The notes beneath the pieces were generated by a model. It saw nothing but the letters and a program-made list of their open reading frames with translations, ran no database searches and had not been told where the DNA came from. Positions 53,822-64,000 of a stretch of DNA of 64,000 nt are shown in pieces. The number at the start of each line of letters is the position of its first letter. Positions within the stretch are counted from its first letter, which is position 1. Position numbers and translations under genes: made by a program. The stretch is from Bacteroidota bacterium (lineage in GTDB: Bacteria; Bacteroidota; Bacteroidia; Chitinophagales; Chitinophagaceae), in assembly GCA_026391435.1 (NCBI GenBank), contig JAPLEJ010000028.1, forward strand, positions 1 to 64,000, given 5' to 3'.

Positions 53822-55663
53822 TTAAAATAGAATGGAGTAAGTAATTTTATTTTGAATTGGAATCAACAATTCTTTTTTACCATTTTGATTCCTTATAAAT
53901 GCTTTAGCATTACCAGTATCATCTAATTTGATATAATAAGCATGGTCGTCTATTAAATAAAGGCCATCTGAAATTTCCTCTATGTCAGAAGCATTGGCTA
54001 AACGAACATATAATTGATCTCCTGTTGTTTTTAAGACAATGCTTCTTTGAATGCCTTGTCTATTCTCCAATACCTTTGTGATATCAGTAACTGAATTCCC
54101 ATAGATATTATATTTAAATGAGGGACGATCCATTTCATCAAGTATATATCCTTTTGGAAAAAATCCAGTTGCAGTCGTATCTGAAGTCCAAGGACTTTGA
54201 GCCGTAGTTAATTTATTAATGGCTAAGGAAGGTGTTCCTAAATATTGAACAGCGCCAAGGGGCCTAGAGGATCCATCTCCACGATCAATCCACATTGGTG
54301 TCGCATCTAAAAAATCGCCGCGCCAAACTTGAAAAATCATACCATTGTCCATATCATAAGTGTAATTCACCTTTATAGGAGTACCCACATTGACCGCATG
54401 TACCACGCGTTTATTATTTGGAACATCCATAAAACTTCTTAATATGATATTCTCATTGGCTTCCACTAAAACAGGGTCTTTACCCCCTTGAATTATAGTT
54501 TGAGGATCACTTAAAACAAATTCTCTAAAATTAGGCGAACTCATCTTTAATTGCAATAATGGATTTTCTGAAGCAGCATATTTTGAAAATTGTAAATCAA
54601 AAGGAACTATACCTTTTGTTAAGGTGACGGTTGCCTTGCCCCCATTTCTGCTAAATGGATAAACAACTTTATTATCAATATTCAAACTTACAGATCCACC
54701 TCTCACATTAAGGTTTAAAGTATATTCCCCTGTTTCTGGTATGGTTAAACTTCCTTTGTAATTTGATAAATAATCATTTTTAGGTAACCCATCTACATTG
54801 ACTGTAATAAAAGGATTTGATTTTTGAAACAATGGTTTTAGCTTAGTTAAATCTGTTTGCTTTTCAAATTTTCCTTGATAGGTCGTAATGTTGATGGCAC
54901 TTAATGTTGGCTTATTTTGTACATAACGAGTGACTACTATATTTTTAAATGCCACTTGACCATGGTCTCCTTGTATGCGTAATGCATCTTCTGCAACTTC
55001 ATTATTCGCCACTGATCCGGCAGTAGGCCCTGTTAATTCTAAATTTTCATGAATCAATACTCCGTTCAATTCTACTTTTAATAGTTTTGCATTTTCAGTT
55101 TTAACACCATTTATAAATCGTGGTGCTTGAAAAGAAATTTTATAATGTTGCCATAAACCTGGCGCCTTACTTACATTTTGTCTTGGAGCTCTTCCCTCAA
55201 AAACCCTTAACCCCTCTGGTCTAGATCCATCGTTTCTTTCATAAATGCCTCCCATATCTGAGGAACGCGGATGAATGACACCCCAACTATCTAATAATTG
55301 CAATTCATATCTTCCTTGTAAATAAATACCCGAATTGGATTCTTTTGCCATCATACAATCAAGTTCAATATCCATGTCACCATGCTTGAAATTGGTATAC
55401 AAATCCTTACGTGCTGCCTCATCTGGTAGGTTTAATAAAATACCATTACCTGGTGTATAGCTTAATTGATGACTTTTATTGATGTCCGCATGCACTGTAC
55501 CTCCAATTCGCCAATTTGCAGTCGGATTATTAAAATCATTAAGATTACTTAAATCTAATTTTGTTTGTGCAGTCATGGTAGAGCTTACTAATAAAGCCAT
55601 CATAAGTTGTACTGATTTAAATAATGACGAATCATTATTTCGTTGAAGTGGATGATATCCCAT
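53822..55663 (-). CDS. Secreted DUF1080 (3-keto-disaccharide hydrolase type) protein with PA14-like domain
   Basis: A 613-residue secreted protein (signal peptide ending TAQ at about 33). Residues about 35-240 are a DUF1080 domain (DMDIELDCMMAKESNSGIYLQGRYELQL in pieces, DSWGV, IYERN); DUF1080 proteins are now linked to 3-keto-glycoside cleavage. Residues about 260-380 look like a PA14 beta-barrel (FVGNVDGL-like ITVNVDGLPKND, ETGEYTLNLNV), and a further beta domain covers 390-613. It is the first gene with the propeller-cytochrome, suggesting that the two process a glycoside, oxidising then cleaving. That coupling is inference. Confidence 0.83.
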   Translation of the reverse strand: MGYHPLQRNNDSSLFKSVQLMMALLVSSTMTAQTKLDLSNLNDFNNPTANWRIGGTVHADINKSHQLSYTPGNGILLNLPDEAARKDLYTNFKHGDMDIELDCMMAKESNSGIYLQGRYELQLLDSWGVIHPRSSDMGGIYERNDGSRPEGLRVFEGRAPRQNVSKAPGLWQHYKISFQAPRFINGVKTENAKLLKVELNGVLIHENLELTGPTAGSVANNEVAEDALRIQGDHGQVAFKNIVVTRYVQNKPTLSAINITTYQGKFEKQTDLTKLKPLFQKSNPFITVNVDGLPKNDYLSNYKGSLTIPETGEYTLNLNVRGGSVSLNIDNKVVYPFSRNGGKATVTLTKGIVPFDLQFSKYAASENPLLQLKMSSPNFREFVLSDPQTIIQGGKDPVLVEANENIILRSFMDVPNNKRVVHAVNVGTPIKVNYTYDMDNGMIFQVWRGDFLDATPMWIDRGDGSSRPLGAVQYLGTPSLAINKLTTAQSPWTSDTTATGFFPKGYILDEMDRPSFKYNIYGNSVTDITKVLENRQGIQRSIVLKTTGDQLYVRLANASDIEEISDGLYLIDDHAYYIKLDDTGNAKAFIRNQNGKKELLIPIQNKITYSILF

Positions 55664-55806
55664 AAGCGTAATTTTGAATAAGCAATTTATGGAAAAACAT
55701 CATAAAACCACTTACAAATACACATTAAAATGCGCTATAAGTCCTTAAATAGGCATTATAGCGCATGAATTGGATATCCAATAGTAATGAGGACTCTTAT
55801 TATTAA

Positions 55807-58020
<2,214 letters not shown>

Positions 58021-58121
58021 TTATATTATTATAGTTAGTAAAACTACTAAAATAACCTACGCTCTGCTTATAAAAAACGGAAAATCTTAATTTTTTTGTT
58101 TAACTAAAATGCTAAATTTAC

Positions 58122-58571
58122 CTAATTCCCTCCAACGATTTTACTGGTACTTCGGTACAAATAATTTTCATAAATATGGCGTCTTGCAAAACGATCTGGG
58201 GTATCCGCATTCACCAATTTAACATAAATGGCTTTAGGAACACCATAATATTCATACTCATTGCCATCAGAAAAAACAACTCTTAATATTTCAGATTTGA
58301 ACTCAAAATCATCAATACTAGCTTCAGTAGTCGTTGCTGTATATTCACTTAATGTAGCTTCATGCGTTTCTGGATGCACACTTACTAAAAAATGATAGGA
58401 TGAAATTAATTTTGCTGATTTCTCTTCGGCCATTTTTTTAGCCTCCTCACTCTCTTGAAATTTATCAGGATGCCACTCCATCATAATTTTACGATAAACT
58501 TTTTTCAAGTCGCTTAATGTGGCTTTTTCGTCAACACCTAAAATGGCTCTATGTCTTTCTATTCGTTTCAT
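58122..58571 (-). CDS. DnaJ-domain protein with KTSC domain
   Basis: A 149-residue protein with an N-terminal J domain (about 5-65, HPD in EWHPDKF near 33) and a C-terminal KTSC domain (about 90-145, with VVFSDGNEYEYYGVP and FARRHIYENYLYR). It lacks the zinc-finger and substrate-binding parts of full DnaJ, so it is a specialised co-chaperone, perhaps for the DnaK encoded 97 bases upstream on the same strand. The KTSC function is unknown. Confidence 0.85.
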   Translation of the reverse strand: MKRIERHRAILGVDEKATLSDLKKVYRKIMMEWHPDKFQESEEAKKMAEEKSAKLISSYHFLVSVHPETHEATLSEYTATTTEASIDDFEFKSEILRVVFSDGNEYEYYGVPKAIYVKLVNADTPDRFARRHIYENYLYRSTSKIVGGN

Positions 58572-58617
58572 ATCTTAATAATGATGCGCGAAGGTACATA
58601 AAACTAAATTAAATGAA

Positions 58618-58648
58618 GAAGCCCTCCCATATAAAATGAAAGGGCTTC
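58618..58648 (-). terminator. Hairpin after dnaK
   Basis: GAAGCCCT and AGGGCTTC form an 8-bp stem, 21 bases after the dnaK stop on the minus strand. The downstream T run is weak (TTCATTTAATTT), so termination may be partial and let the DnaJ-KTSC gene be read through. Confidence 0.55.
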
Positions 58649-58668
58649 CATATAAACGCATTGTTTAA

Positions 58669-60582
58669 TTACTTCACTTCTTCAAACTGAGCATCTTCAA
58701 CAGTATCATTACTTGCACCGCCATTACTTTGACCTGCGTCAGGTCCTTGGGCTCCTGCTTCTGGTCCACCAGCTCCTGCAGCTTGTGCTTTGTAAATATC
58801 TTCACTTGCAGCTGTCCAAGCAGTGTTCATTGCAGTTAAAGCAGCAGCCACTTGTGTCGCATCCTGTGTTTTATGTGCTTCTTTTAAATTAGCTAAAGCA
58901 GTTTCAATAGGGCCTTTTTTGTCTTCAGGAATTTTATCTCCGAATTCTTTTAATTGTTTCTCCGTTTGGAAAATCATACTATCGGCCTCATTTAATTTTT
59001 CTACTCTTTCTTTTTCAATTTTATCTGATGCTTCGTTGGCTTTTGCTTCGGCTTTCATTTTTTCAATTTCTTCCTTAGTTAAACCACTACCCGCTTCAAT
59101 TCTAATTTTTTGTTCTTTTCCAGTTCCTTTGTCTTTAGCGCTTACATTTAAAATACCATTGGCATCTATGTCAAAAGTAACTTCAATTTGAGGAACGCCT
59201 CTTGGTGCTGGTGGTATACCATCCAAATTAAACATACCTAAACTTTTATTTTGATTCGCCATTGGACGCTCCCCTTGTATCACATGTATTTGTACACCTG
59301 GTTGGTTATCGCTTGCTGTCGAATACACTTCCATTTTTTTAGTTGGGATGGTCGTGTTTGAAGTAATCATCGTAGTCATTACTCCACCCATAGTTTCAAT
59401 TCCTAAGTTTAATGGAGTCACGTCTAATAACAATACATCTTTCACATCACCCGTTAATACAGCACCTTGAATGCCTGCACCAATCGCTACCACTTCATCA
59501 GGGTTAACAGAACGGTTTGGTTTTTTACCAAAGAATTTTTCAACCAATTCTTGTACTTTAGGAATTCTTGAAGATCCTCCTACTAATATAATTTCATCAA
59601 TTTGTGATGTAGCATATCCTGCATCTTTTAAAGCTGCTTCACATGGCTTTAAACAACGTGCAAATAAATTATCAGCTAATGATTCAAATTTTGCTCTTGT
59701 TAATTTTAAAACCAAATGCTTTGGAACACCATCAACCGCTGTAATGTAGGGTAAATTGATTTCAGTTTCAGAAGAAGAACTTAATTCAACTTTAGCTTTT
59801 TCAGCAGCTTCCTTTAATCTTTGTAAAGCCATTGGATCTTTTCTTAAATCAATCGCTTCTTGTTTTTTAAATTCGTCGGCTAAAAAGTCCATGATCACTT
59901 TATCAAAATCATCACCCCCTAAGTGGGTATCACCATTGGTTGATTTTACTTCAAATACACCATCCCCTAAATCCAAAATAGAGATATCAAAAGTTCCTCC
60001 ACCTAAATCAAATACTGCAATTTTTTGTTCTACATTCTTTTTATCTAATCCATAAGCCAATGCAGCTGCTGTAGGTTCATTTACAATACGACGCACATTT
60101 AAACCAGCAATTTCTCCAGCTTCTTTGGTCGCTTGACGTTGTGCATCATTAAAATACGCAGGTACTGTAATAACCGCATCTGTTACTTCTGTTCCCAAAT
60201 AGTCTTCGGCTGTTTTTTTCATTTTTTGTAACACCATCGCAGAAATTTCCTGTGGTGTATACATACGATCATCAATTGATACACGAACGGTATCATTTTC
60301 ACCTTGTACAATTTTGTAACTCCAGTGACTTTTTTCTTCACTAATTTCATTAAAACGACGACCCATAAAACGCTTCACACTTGAAATGGTGTTTTCGGGA
60401 TTGGTAATGGCTTGACGTTTTGCAGGATCCCCTACTTTACGCTCTCCATTTTTTAAAAACGCAACCACCGATGGAGTGGTTCTACGTCCTTCGTCATTTG
60501 CGATAACTACAGGTTCGCCACCTTCCATAACTGATACGCAACTGTTTGTCGTACCTAAGTCAATTCCTATTATTTTTGCCAT
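58669..60582 (-). CDS. dnaK: Molecular chaperone DnaK
   Basis: A 637-residue Hsp70. The ATPase domain starts [13 protein letters not shown] and has [15 protein letters not shown] near 195; the substrate-binding domain begins after the linker [10 protein letters not shown] near 390; the lid and a Gly/Ala/Gln-rich disordered tail end in EEVK-type residues (FEEVK). It refolds proteins with DnaJ and GrpE, which are not in the window. Upstream (minus strand) TGCCATTTATGACA at 60668-60655 may be a stress-control site. Confidence 0.98.
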   Translation of the reverse strand: MAKIIGIDLGTTNSCVSVMEGGEPVVIANDEGRRTTPSVVAFLKNGERKVGDPAKRQAITNPENTISSVKRFMGRRFNEISEEKSHWSYKIVQGENDTVRVSIDDRMYTPQEISAMVLQKMKKTAEDYLGTEVTDAVITVPAYFNDAQRQATKEAGEIAGLNVRRIVNEPTAAALAYGLDKKNVEQKIAVFDLGGGTFDISILDLGDGVFEVKSTNGDTHLGGDDFDKVIMDFLADEFKKQEAIDLRKDPMALQRLKEAAEKAKVELSSSSETEINLPYITAVDGVPKHLVLKLTRAKFESLADNLFARCLKPCEAALKDAGYATSQIDEIILVGGSSRIPKVQELVEKFFGKKPNRSVNPDEVVAIGAGIQGAVLTGDVKDVLLLDVTPLNLGIETMGGVMTTMITSNTTIPTKKMEVYSTASDNQPGVQIHVIQGERPMANQNKSLGMFNLDGIPPAPRGVPQIEVTFDIDANGILNVSAKDKGTGKEQKIRIEAGSGLTKEEIEKMKAEAKANEASDKIEKERVEKLNEADSMIFQTEKQLKEFGDKIPEDKKGPIETALANLKEAHKTQDATQVAAALTAMNTAWTAASEDIYKAQAAGAGGPEAGAQGPDAGQSNGGASNDTVEDAQFEEVK

Positions 60583-60654
60583 AATGCTTGATTTTCAATG
60601 ATTAATTACTCTATTATTGGCAATCATTATGCCATAGGCCTTTGGGTGCAAATT

Positions 60655-60668
60655 TGTCATAAATGGCA
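60655..60668 (-). promoter_or_regulatory. Direct repeat upstream of dnaK
   Basis: Read toward dnaK: TGCCATTTATGACA, two TGNCA words nine bases apart, about 75 bases before the ATG; another ATGACA lies some 45 bases further up. It is not a CIRCE element. A heat-shock control site is only a guess. Confidence 0.3.
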
Positions 60669-60756
60669 GTGAATAAGCCCGATTCATGCTCTGAATTGTC
60701 ATATTTTTAAAATAAAGGAGCAGAAAAGGCAGTATTAATGGGTAATGATGCCCATA

Positions 60757-61268
60757 TTAGTTTGAACTAGGAGTGGAATCAGCGGTCTTAAAAGTGAAAT
60801 TCTTTTGACTGATGTAACTAAAGATGACCACAAAAAAGGTCGTCACTATTTTGGCCAAAGTAGGAAACCAACCAAAATAATCAACAAACAGCTTTAAAAA
60901 GATATAATTCAAAATGATGCAGCCAAAGACAACAAAAAAGTACTTCATTAATTGGGTGGCCTTGGGTACATTGGTTTCTTGAAAAACGACATACCTGCTT
61001 AAATAAAAGCCAATAGGGAAAGTAACGCAAAAGCTAATGATAAAAGAAGCAATATGAGGACTAATCTCAACCCTGCGATTTGAATGATTTCCTTGTGTAA
61101 AATGTAATTATAGGAGATGAAAAATAAAAAGATATCTAAAAAAGTATTGGCCCCACCGCAAGCCGCATATCTGAATGTCTTTAACGGCATGATCTTTTGA
61201 AAAACCGGGTAAACCCAATCAATCAAGCTCAAAATGACTTGTCGTATTATTTCATGTAGTTTTAACAT
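60757..61268 (-). pseudogene. GtrA family membrane protein, frameshifted
   Basis: The reading frame from ATG 61268 (MLKLHEIIRQ ... FRYAACGGANTFLD) breaks at the G run at 61073-61071, after QIAG. Adding one base there restores EISPHIASFIISF, then FYLSRYVVFQ and MKYFFVVFGC to the stop at 60757, giving a standard four-helix GtrA protein of about 170 residues. GtrA proteins help move lipid-linked sugars across the inner membrane. A one-base loss in a G run could be a real inactivation, phase variation or a read error. Confidence 0.85.
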
Positions 61269-61295
61269 CGATGCTCAAAGGTAATCTTAATTAAT

Positions 61296-61303
61296 TACTT
61301 TTG
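61296..61303 (+). promoter_or_regulatory. Candidate -7 box of argS
   Basis: TACTTTTG, the Bacteroidota -7 consensus, 19 bases before the argS ATG and identical to the box before sdhC. No -33 partner was clear. Confidence 0.4.
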
Positions 61304-61322
61304 CATTAGGCAACCCTACTTT

Positions 61323-63092
61323 ATGAATTTGATAACGAATCTAAAAAAATCTACCGCTCAATGTATTCATACATTGTATGGCGTTCAAATATCTTTTGAA
61401 CAAGTATTAGTGAATGCCACTAAGCCTGAAATTGAGGGGGATTATACTATTGTATTATTTGCATTTGTAAAGCAATTAGGAAAAAATCCAGATGTATTAG
61501 GAAATGAACTAGGCAATGCCATGTTAGCCGACATGCCTAATGTACTTACTCAATTTAATATTGTAAAAGGATTTTTGAATTTCACCATCAGCAATGCCTA
61601 TTGGTTTGATTATTTAAATAATTCAGATCCACTTCATTTAATTCCATCTAATGAGTATCCAAGAAAAATGATGGTGGAATACTCCTCCCCTAATACCAAT
61701 AAACCTTTGCACCTAGGTCATTTAAGAAATAATTTTTTAGGATGGAGTATTGCCGAAATTTTAAAATTACAAGGACATGAAGTGGTTAAAACATGTATTG
61801 TAAATGATCGTGGCATTCATATTTGCAAAAGCATGATAGCATGGCAAAAATTTGCTAATGGCGCAACGCCATCAGATACAAAACAAAAGGGCGATCATTT
61901 TGTAGGGGACTACTATGTGAAATATAATGACGCTTACAAAGCCGAAGTAGCTGAATTAGTTGCCGGTGGTATGATGCAAGAAACAGCCGAAAAAGAAGCC
62001 CCTATTTTAAAAGGCGCTCAAGAAATGTTATTGAAATGGGAACAAGGCGACGCAGCCACCATTGATTTATGGAAGCGAATGAATAGTTGGGTATATGAAG
62101 GTTTCGAAGTGACTTATAACAAAATTGGATCCGACTTCGCAAAAACATATTACGAAAGCAATACTTATTTATTAGGTAAGGAGTTAGTAAATGAAGGATT
62201 AAATAAAAAGGTATTTTATCAAAAGGAAGACAGTTCGGTTTGGATAGACTTGACAGGTGATGGATTAGATGAAAAGATTGTGCGTCGTAAAGATGGCACT
62301 TCGGTATACATGACCCAGGACATAGGATTAGCACAACTAAAACAAAAAGAATTTAATACTGACGCTAGTATTTATGTTGTAGGTGATGAACAAAATTATC
62401 ATTTTAAAGTACTTAAATTAATTTGTCAAAAATTACAATTACCGGCAGCGGATGGCATTTATCATTTAAGTTATGGTATGGTGGAATTACCCACTGGTAA
62501 AATGAAAAGTCGTGAAGGCACGGTAGTGGATGCAGATGAATTAGTTGATGAAATGATAGAAATTTCAAAACAAAAAACGGAAGCATTAGGCAAAGTAACT
62601 GAATTCACACCTGAACAACTTTCCGAATTGTATCATACCATTGGATTGGGCGCGCTTAAATTTTTTCTATTAAGAGTGGATCCTAAAAAGAAAATGATAT
62701 TTAACCCTGAGGAAAGCATCGATTTTCATGGCTTTACTGGTCCCTTTATTCAATATACCCATGCAAGGATTAAAAGCATCTTAAGAAAAACGGGCACTAG
62801 TGTGACACTTACCTCTAATGAATTATTACCCTTAGAAAAACAATTGGCGATTGAGTTATCCCTTTTCCCTGCTATCATTAATGAGGCCGCTGATACACTT
62901 GACCCATCTAAGATTGCTATTTATACTTTTAATTTGGCAAAATTATTTAATACATTTTATGCCGAACTGTCAATTGCTAATGCAGATTCTGAAATTAAAA
63001 AACAGCTTCGTATTAAAATTGGCATATTAACTGCCGCCACTTTGCAAAAAGCAATGCATTGTTTGGGTATTGCCGTTCCAGAACAGATGTAA
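61323..63092 (+). CDS. argS: Arginyl-tRNA synthetase
   Basis: A 589-residue class I synthetase that charges tRNA-Arg. The N-terminal Add-1 domain (about 1-105) is followed by the HIGH-type motif in KPLHLGHLRNN near 132, the KMSKS-equivalent in GKMKSREGT near 395, and the DALR anticodon-binding domain (about 470-589). The KMSKS box lacks the second lysine, common in ArgRS. Start at 61323 has no competing upstream start. Confidence 0.97.
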   Translation: MNLITNLKKSTAQCIHTLYGVQISFEQVLVNATKPEIEGDYTIVLFAFVKQLGKNPDVLGNELGNAMLADMPNVLTQFNIVKGFLNFTISNAYWFDYLNNSDPLHLIPSNEYPRKMMVEYSSPNTNKPLHLGHLRNNFLGWSIAEILKLQGHEVVKTCIVNDRGIHICKSMIAWQKFANGATPSDTKQKGDHFVGDYYVKYNDAYKAEVAELVAGGMMQETAEKEAPILKGAQEMLLKWEQGDAATIDLWKRMNSWVYEGFEVTYNKIGSDFAKTYYESNTYLLGKELVNEGLNKKVFYQKEDSSVWIDLTGDGLDEKIVRRKDGTSVYMTQDIGLAQLKQKEFNTDASIYVVGDEQNYHFKVLKLICQKLQLPAADGIYHLSYGMVELPTGKMKSREGTVVDADELVDEMIEISKQKTEALGKVTEFTPEQLSELYHTIGLGALKFFLLRVDPKKKMIFNPEESIDFHGFTGPFIQYTHARIKSILRKTGTSVTLTSNELLPLEKQLAIELSLFPAIINEAADTLDPSKIAIYTFNLAKLFNTFYAELSIANADSEIKKQLRIKIGILTAATLQKAMHCLGIAVPEQM

Positions 63093-63110
63093 AGTTTTGT
63101 CTTGACCCTT

Positions 63111-63737
63111 TTAACTACGCTTTAGTTTTGAATTTTTATACACTTCCGGTGTTTCTTCTTCAAAACCCCACTGTGTTAACAAGCTATTCATTTGTTCAGT
63201 TGGAAGCGATGCTTTATCATAATGTCCCGCATTCATTTTTTGACGCATTGCTTCATAGATACTCACTGCACATGCTACCGAAATATTTAAACTTTGTATA
63301 ATTCCCATTTGTGGTATAATAAAATTACCATCTGCTAAATTTCTGAATTCCTCTGTTACACCCGCATGTTCATTCCCGAAAACTAAGGCTACCGAATCGG
63401 CAAAATTAATATCGTGTAAACTCACTGCATCACTTGATAAATGAGTGGTTAAAATTTTAGTGAAATTTTTTCTCAAGGCTGCAACACATTCGTCCAAATT
63501 GTCATATTCGTGAATGGTGAGCCATTTTAAAGCACTACTACTGCTGCGATAACCCCATTTTTTATGTCTAGGTATTTTAGTGGTCAGCACATACACATCC
63601 TGTATTCCCACTGCATCACAGGTGCGCATGACAGCAGATACATTATGTGGGTCCTGTACATTTTCCAAAACAACTGTTAAGTTGGCTTGTCGTTTACTTA
63701 ATACTTTTAATAATTTATCGGTACGTTCGGGTGTCAT
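63111..63737 (-). CDS. trmH: tRNA (guanosine-18-2'-O)-methyltransferase
   Basis: A 208-residue SPOUT-class methyltransferase. The three family motifs are present: VLENVQDPHNVSAVMRT near 22, LVFGNEHAGVTEEF near 132 and IIPQMGIIQSLNISVA near 153, the last with the knot that binds SAM. It modifies G18 in the D loop of tRNAs. The N-terminus (TPERTDKLLKVLSKRQ) agrees with TrmH. It converges with argS (18 bases) and starts 3 bases after the next gene upstream. Confidence 0.93.
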   Translation of the reverse strand: MTPERTDKLLKVLSKRQANLTVVLENVQDPHNVSAVMRTCDAVGIQDVYVLTTKIPRHKKWGYRSSSSALKWLTIHEYDNLDECVAALRKNFTKILTTHLSSDAVSLHDINFADSVALVFGNEHAGVTEEFRNLADGNFIIPQMGIIQSLNISVACAVSIYEAMRQKMNAGHYDKASLPTEQMNSLLTQWGFEEETPEVYKNSKLKRS

Positions 63738-63740
63738 CTG

Positions 63741-64000
63741 TTATTTATTAAAGGGCTGTTTGTATTGAACACCTAAACCTGGCAGGTGTAAAGGTGCAAT
63801 TTTCCCGTCCTTATTTTCAAAACTATAATTTAATCCAACTGCATTTAATTGAGTCATTAATATTGGACCATCCATATCCACATAATCCAACTGTGGTAAA
63901 AATTGAGCAATCGCCGCCGACCCAATCACACTTTCATTCATACTTCCCATCATTACTTTCAGTCCTAAGTGCTTTGCCTCCTTTATCATTCTTAAAGCCG
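63741..64000 (-). CDS. Dipeptide epimerase (L-Ala-D/L-Glu epimerase), 3' part only
   Basis: The reading frame is open to the window edge (ALRMIKEAKHLG upstream of the first ATG), so only the last 86 codons are visible. The end of the enolase-superfamily barrel is recognisable: LKVMMGSMNESVIG and YVDMDGPILM, as in L-Ala-D/L-Glu epimerases that recycle murein dipeptides. The catalytic lysines and metal ligands lie outside the window. It is close upstream of trmH on the same strand. Confidence 0.8.
   Translation of the reverse strand, partial: ALRMIKEAKHLGLKVMMGSMNESVIGSAAIAQFLPQLDYVDMDGPILMTQLNAVGLNYSFENKDGKIAPLHLPGLGVQYKQPFNK

Noticed and set aside
58823-60055. Several antisense frames across dnaK
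   Set aside because: Typical shadows on the strand opposite dnaK; none has a separate conserved pattern.

Overview
The window looks like a chromosomal segment of a low-GC member of the Bacteroidota, most likely the Chitinophagales. The pointers are a type IX secretion sorting domain, Bacteroidota-style LptD and OstA-like envelope genes, the small DUF4295 gene beside rpmB and rpmG, a GH127 enzyme, a succinate dehydrogenase in sdhC-A-B order, and mostly weak Shine-Dalgarno sites. The taxonomic call is inference from gene content only.

Region 1 (1-11.1 kb) handles carbohydrates: an operon of a four-part secreted protein (ThuA, PVC-type propeller, HEAT-like, cupredoxin), a sugar isomerase-like TIM barrel and a Gfo/Idh/MocA oxidoreductase; then a small secreted protein, a universal stress protein, and a minus-strand pair of a GH127 enzyme and a TIM-barrel protein fused to an FGE-like domain. 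Region 2 (11.2-35.8 kb) is housekeeping: ung, plsC, an envelope block (lptD, amidase, MlaD-like, OstA-like), prfB with its programmed +1 frameshift, the RNase P RNA, a Smr-domain protein, an amino acid permease, a polyprenyl synthase, ftsY, rpmB-rpmG-DUF4295, an ABC-F ATPase, tsaD, a MacB-like permease, sdhCAB, a tRNA methyltransferase, hscB and tRNA-Leu(CAA).

Region 3 (35,887-48,939) is an integrated mobile element of about 13 kb inserted in the 3' end of tRNA-Leu. It is bounded by a 21-bp direct repeat. It carries a tyrosine integrase, an excisionase-like HTH protein, two primase/helicase-type replication genes flanking a block of 9-bp repeats, a chain of overlapping small genes, a serine recombinase and, as cargo, a large secreted M4 metallopeptidase with two small secreted proteins and a zinc-ribbon protein. 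No relaxase or conjugation gene is recognisable. Both junctions rebuild an intrinsic terminator next to the att core.

Region 4 (48.9-64 kb) returns to the chromosome: a cluster of hairpins with a 17-bp direct repeat, a VWA/AAA+ pair, a secreted sugar-dehydrogenase-like cytochrome with a DUF1080/PA14 protein, katG, a DnaJ-KTSC protein, dnaK, a frameshifted GtrA gene, argS, trmH and the 3' part of a dipeptide epimerase cut by the window edge. I found no CRISPR array, rRNA or complete insertion sequence.
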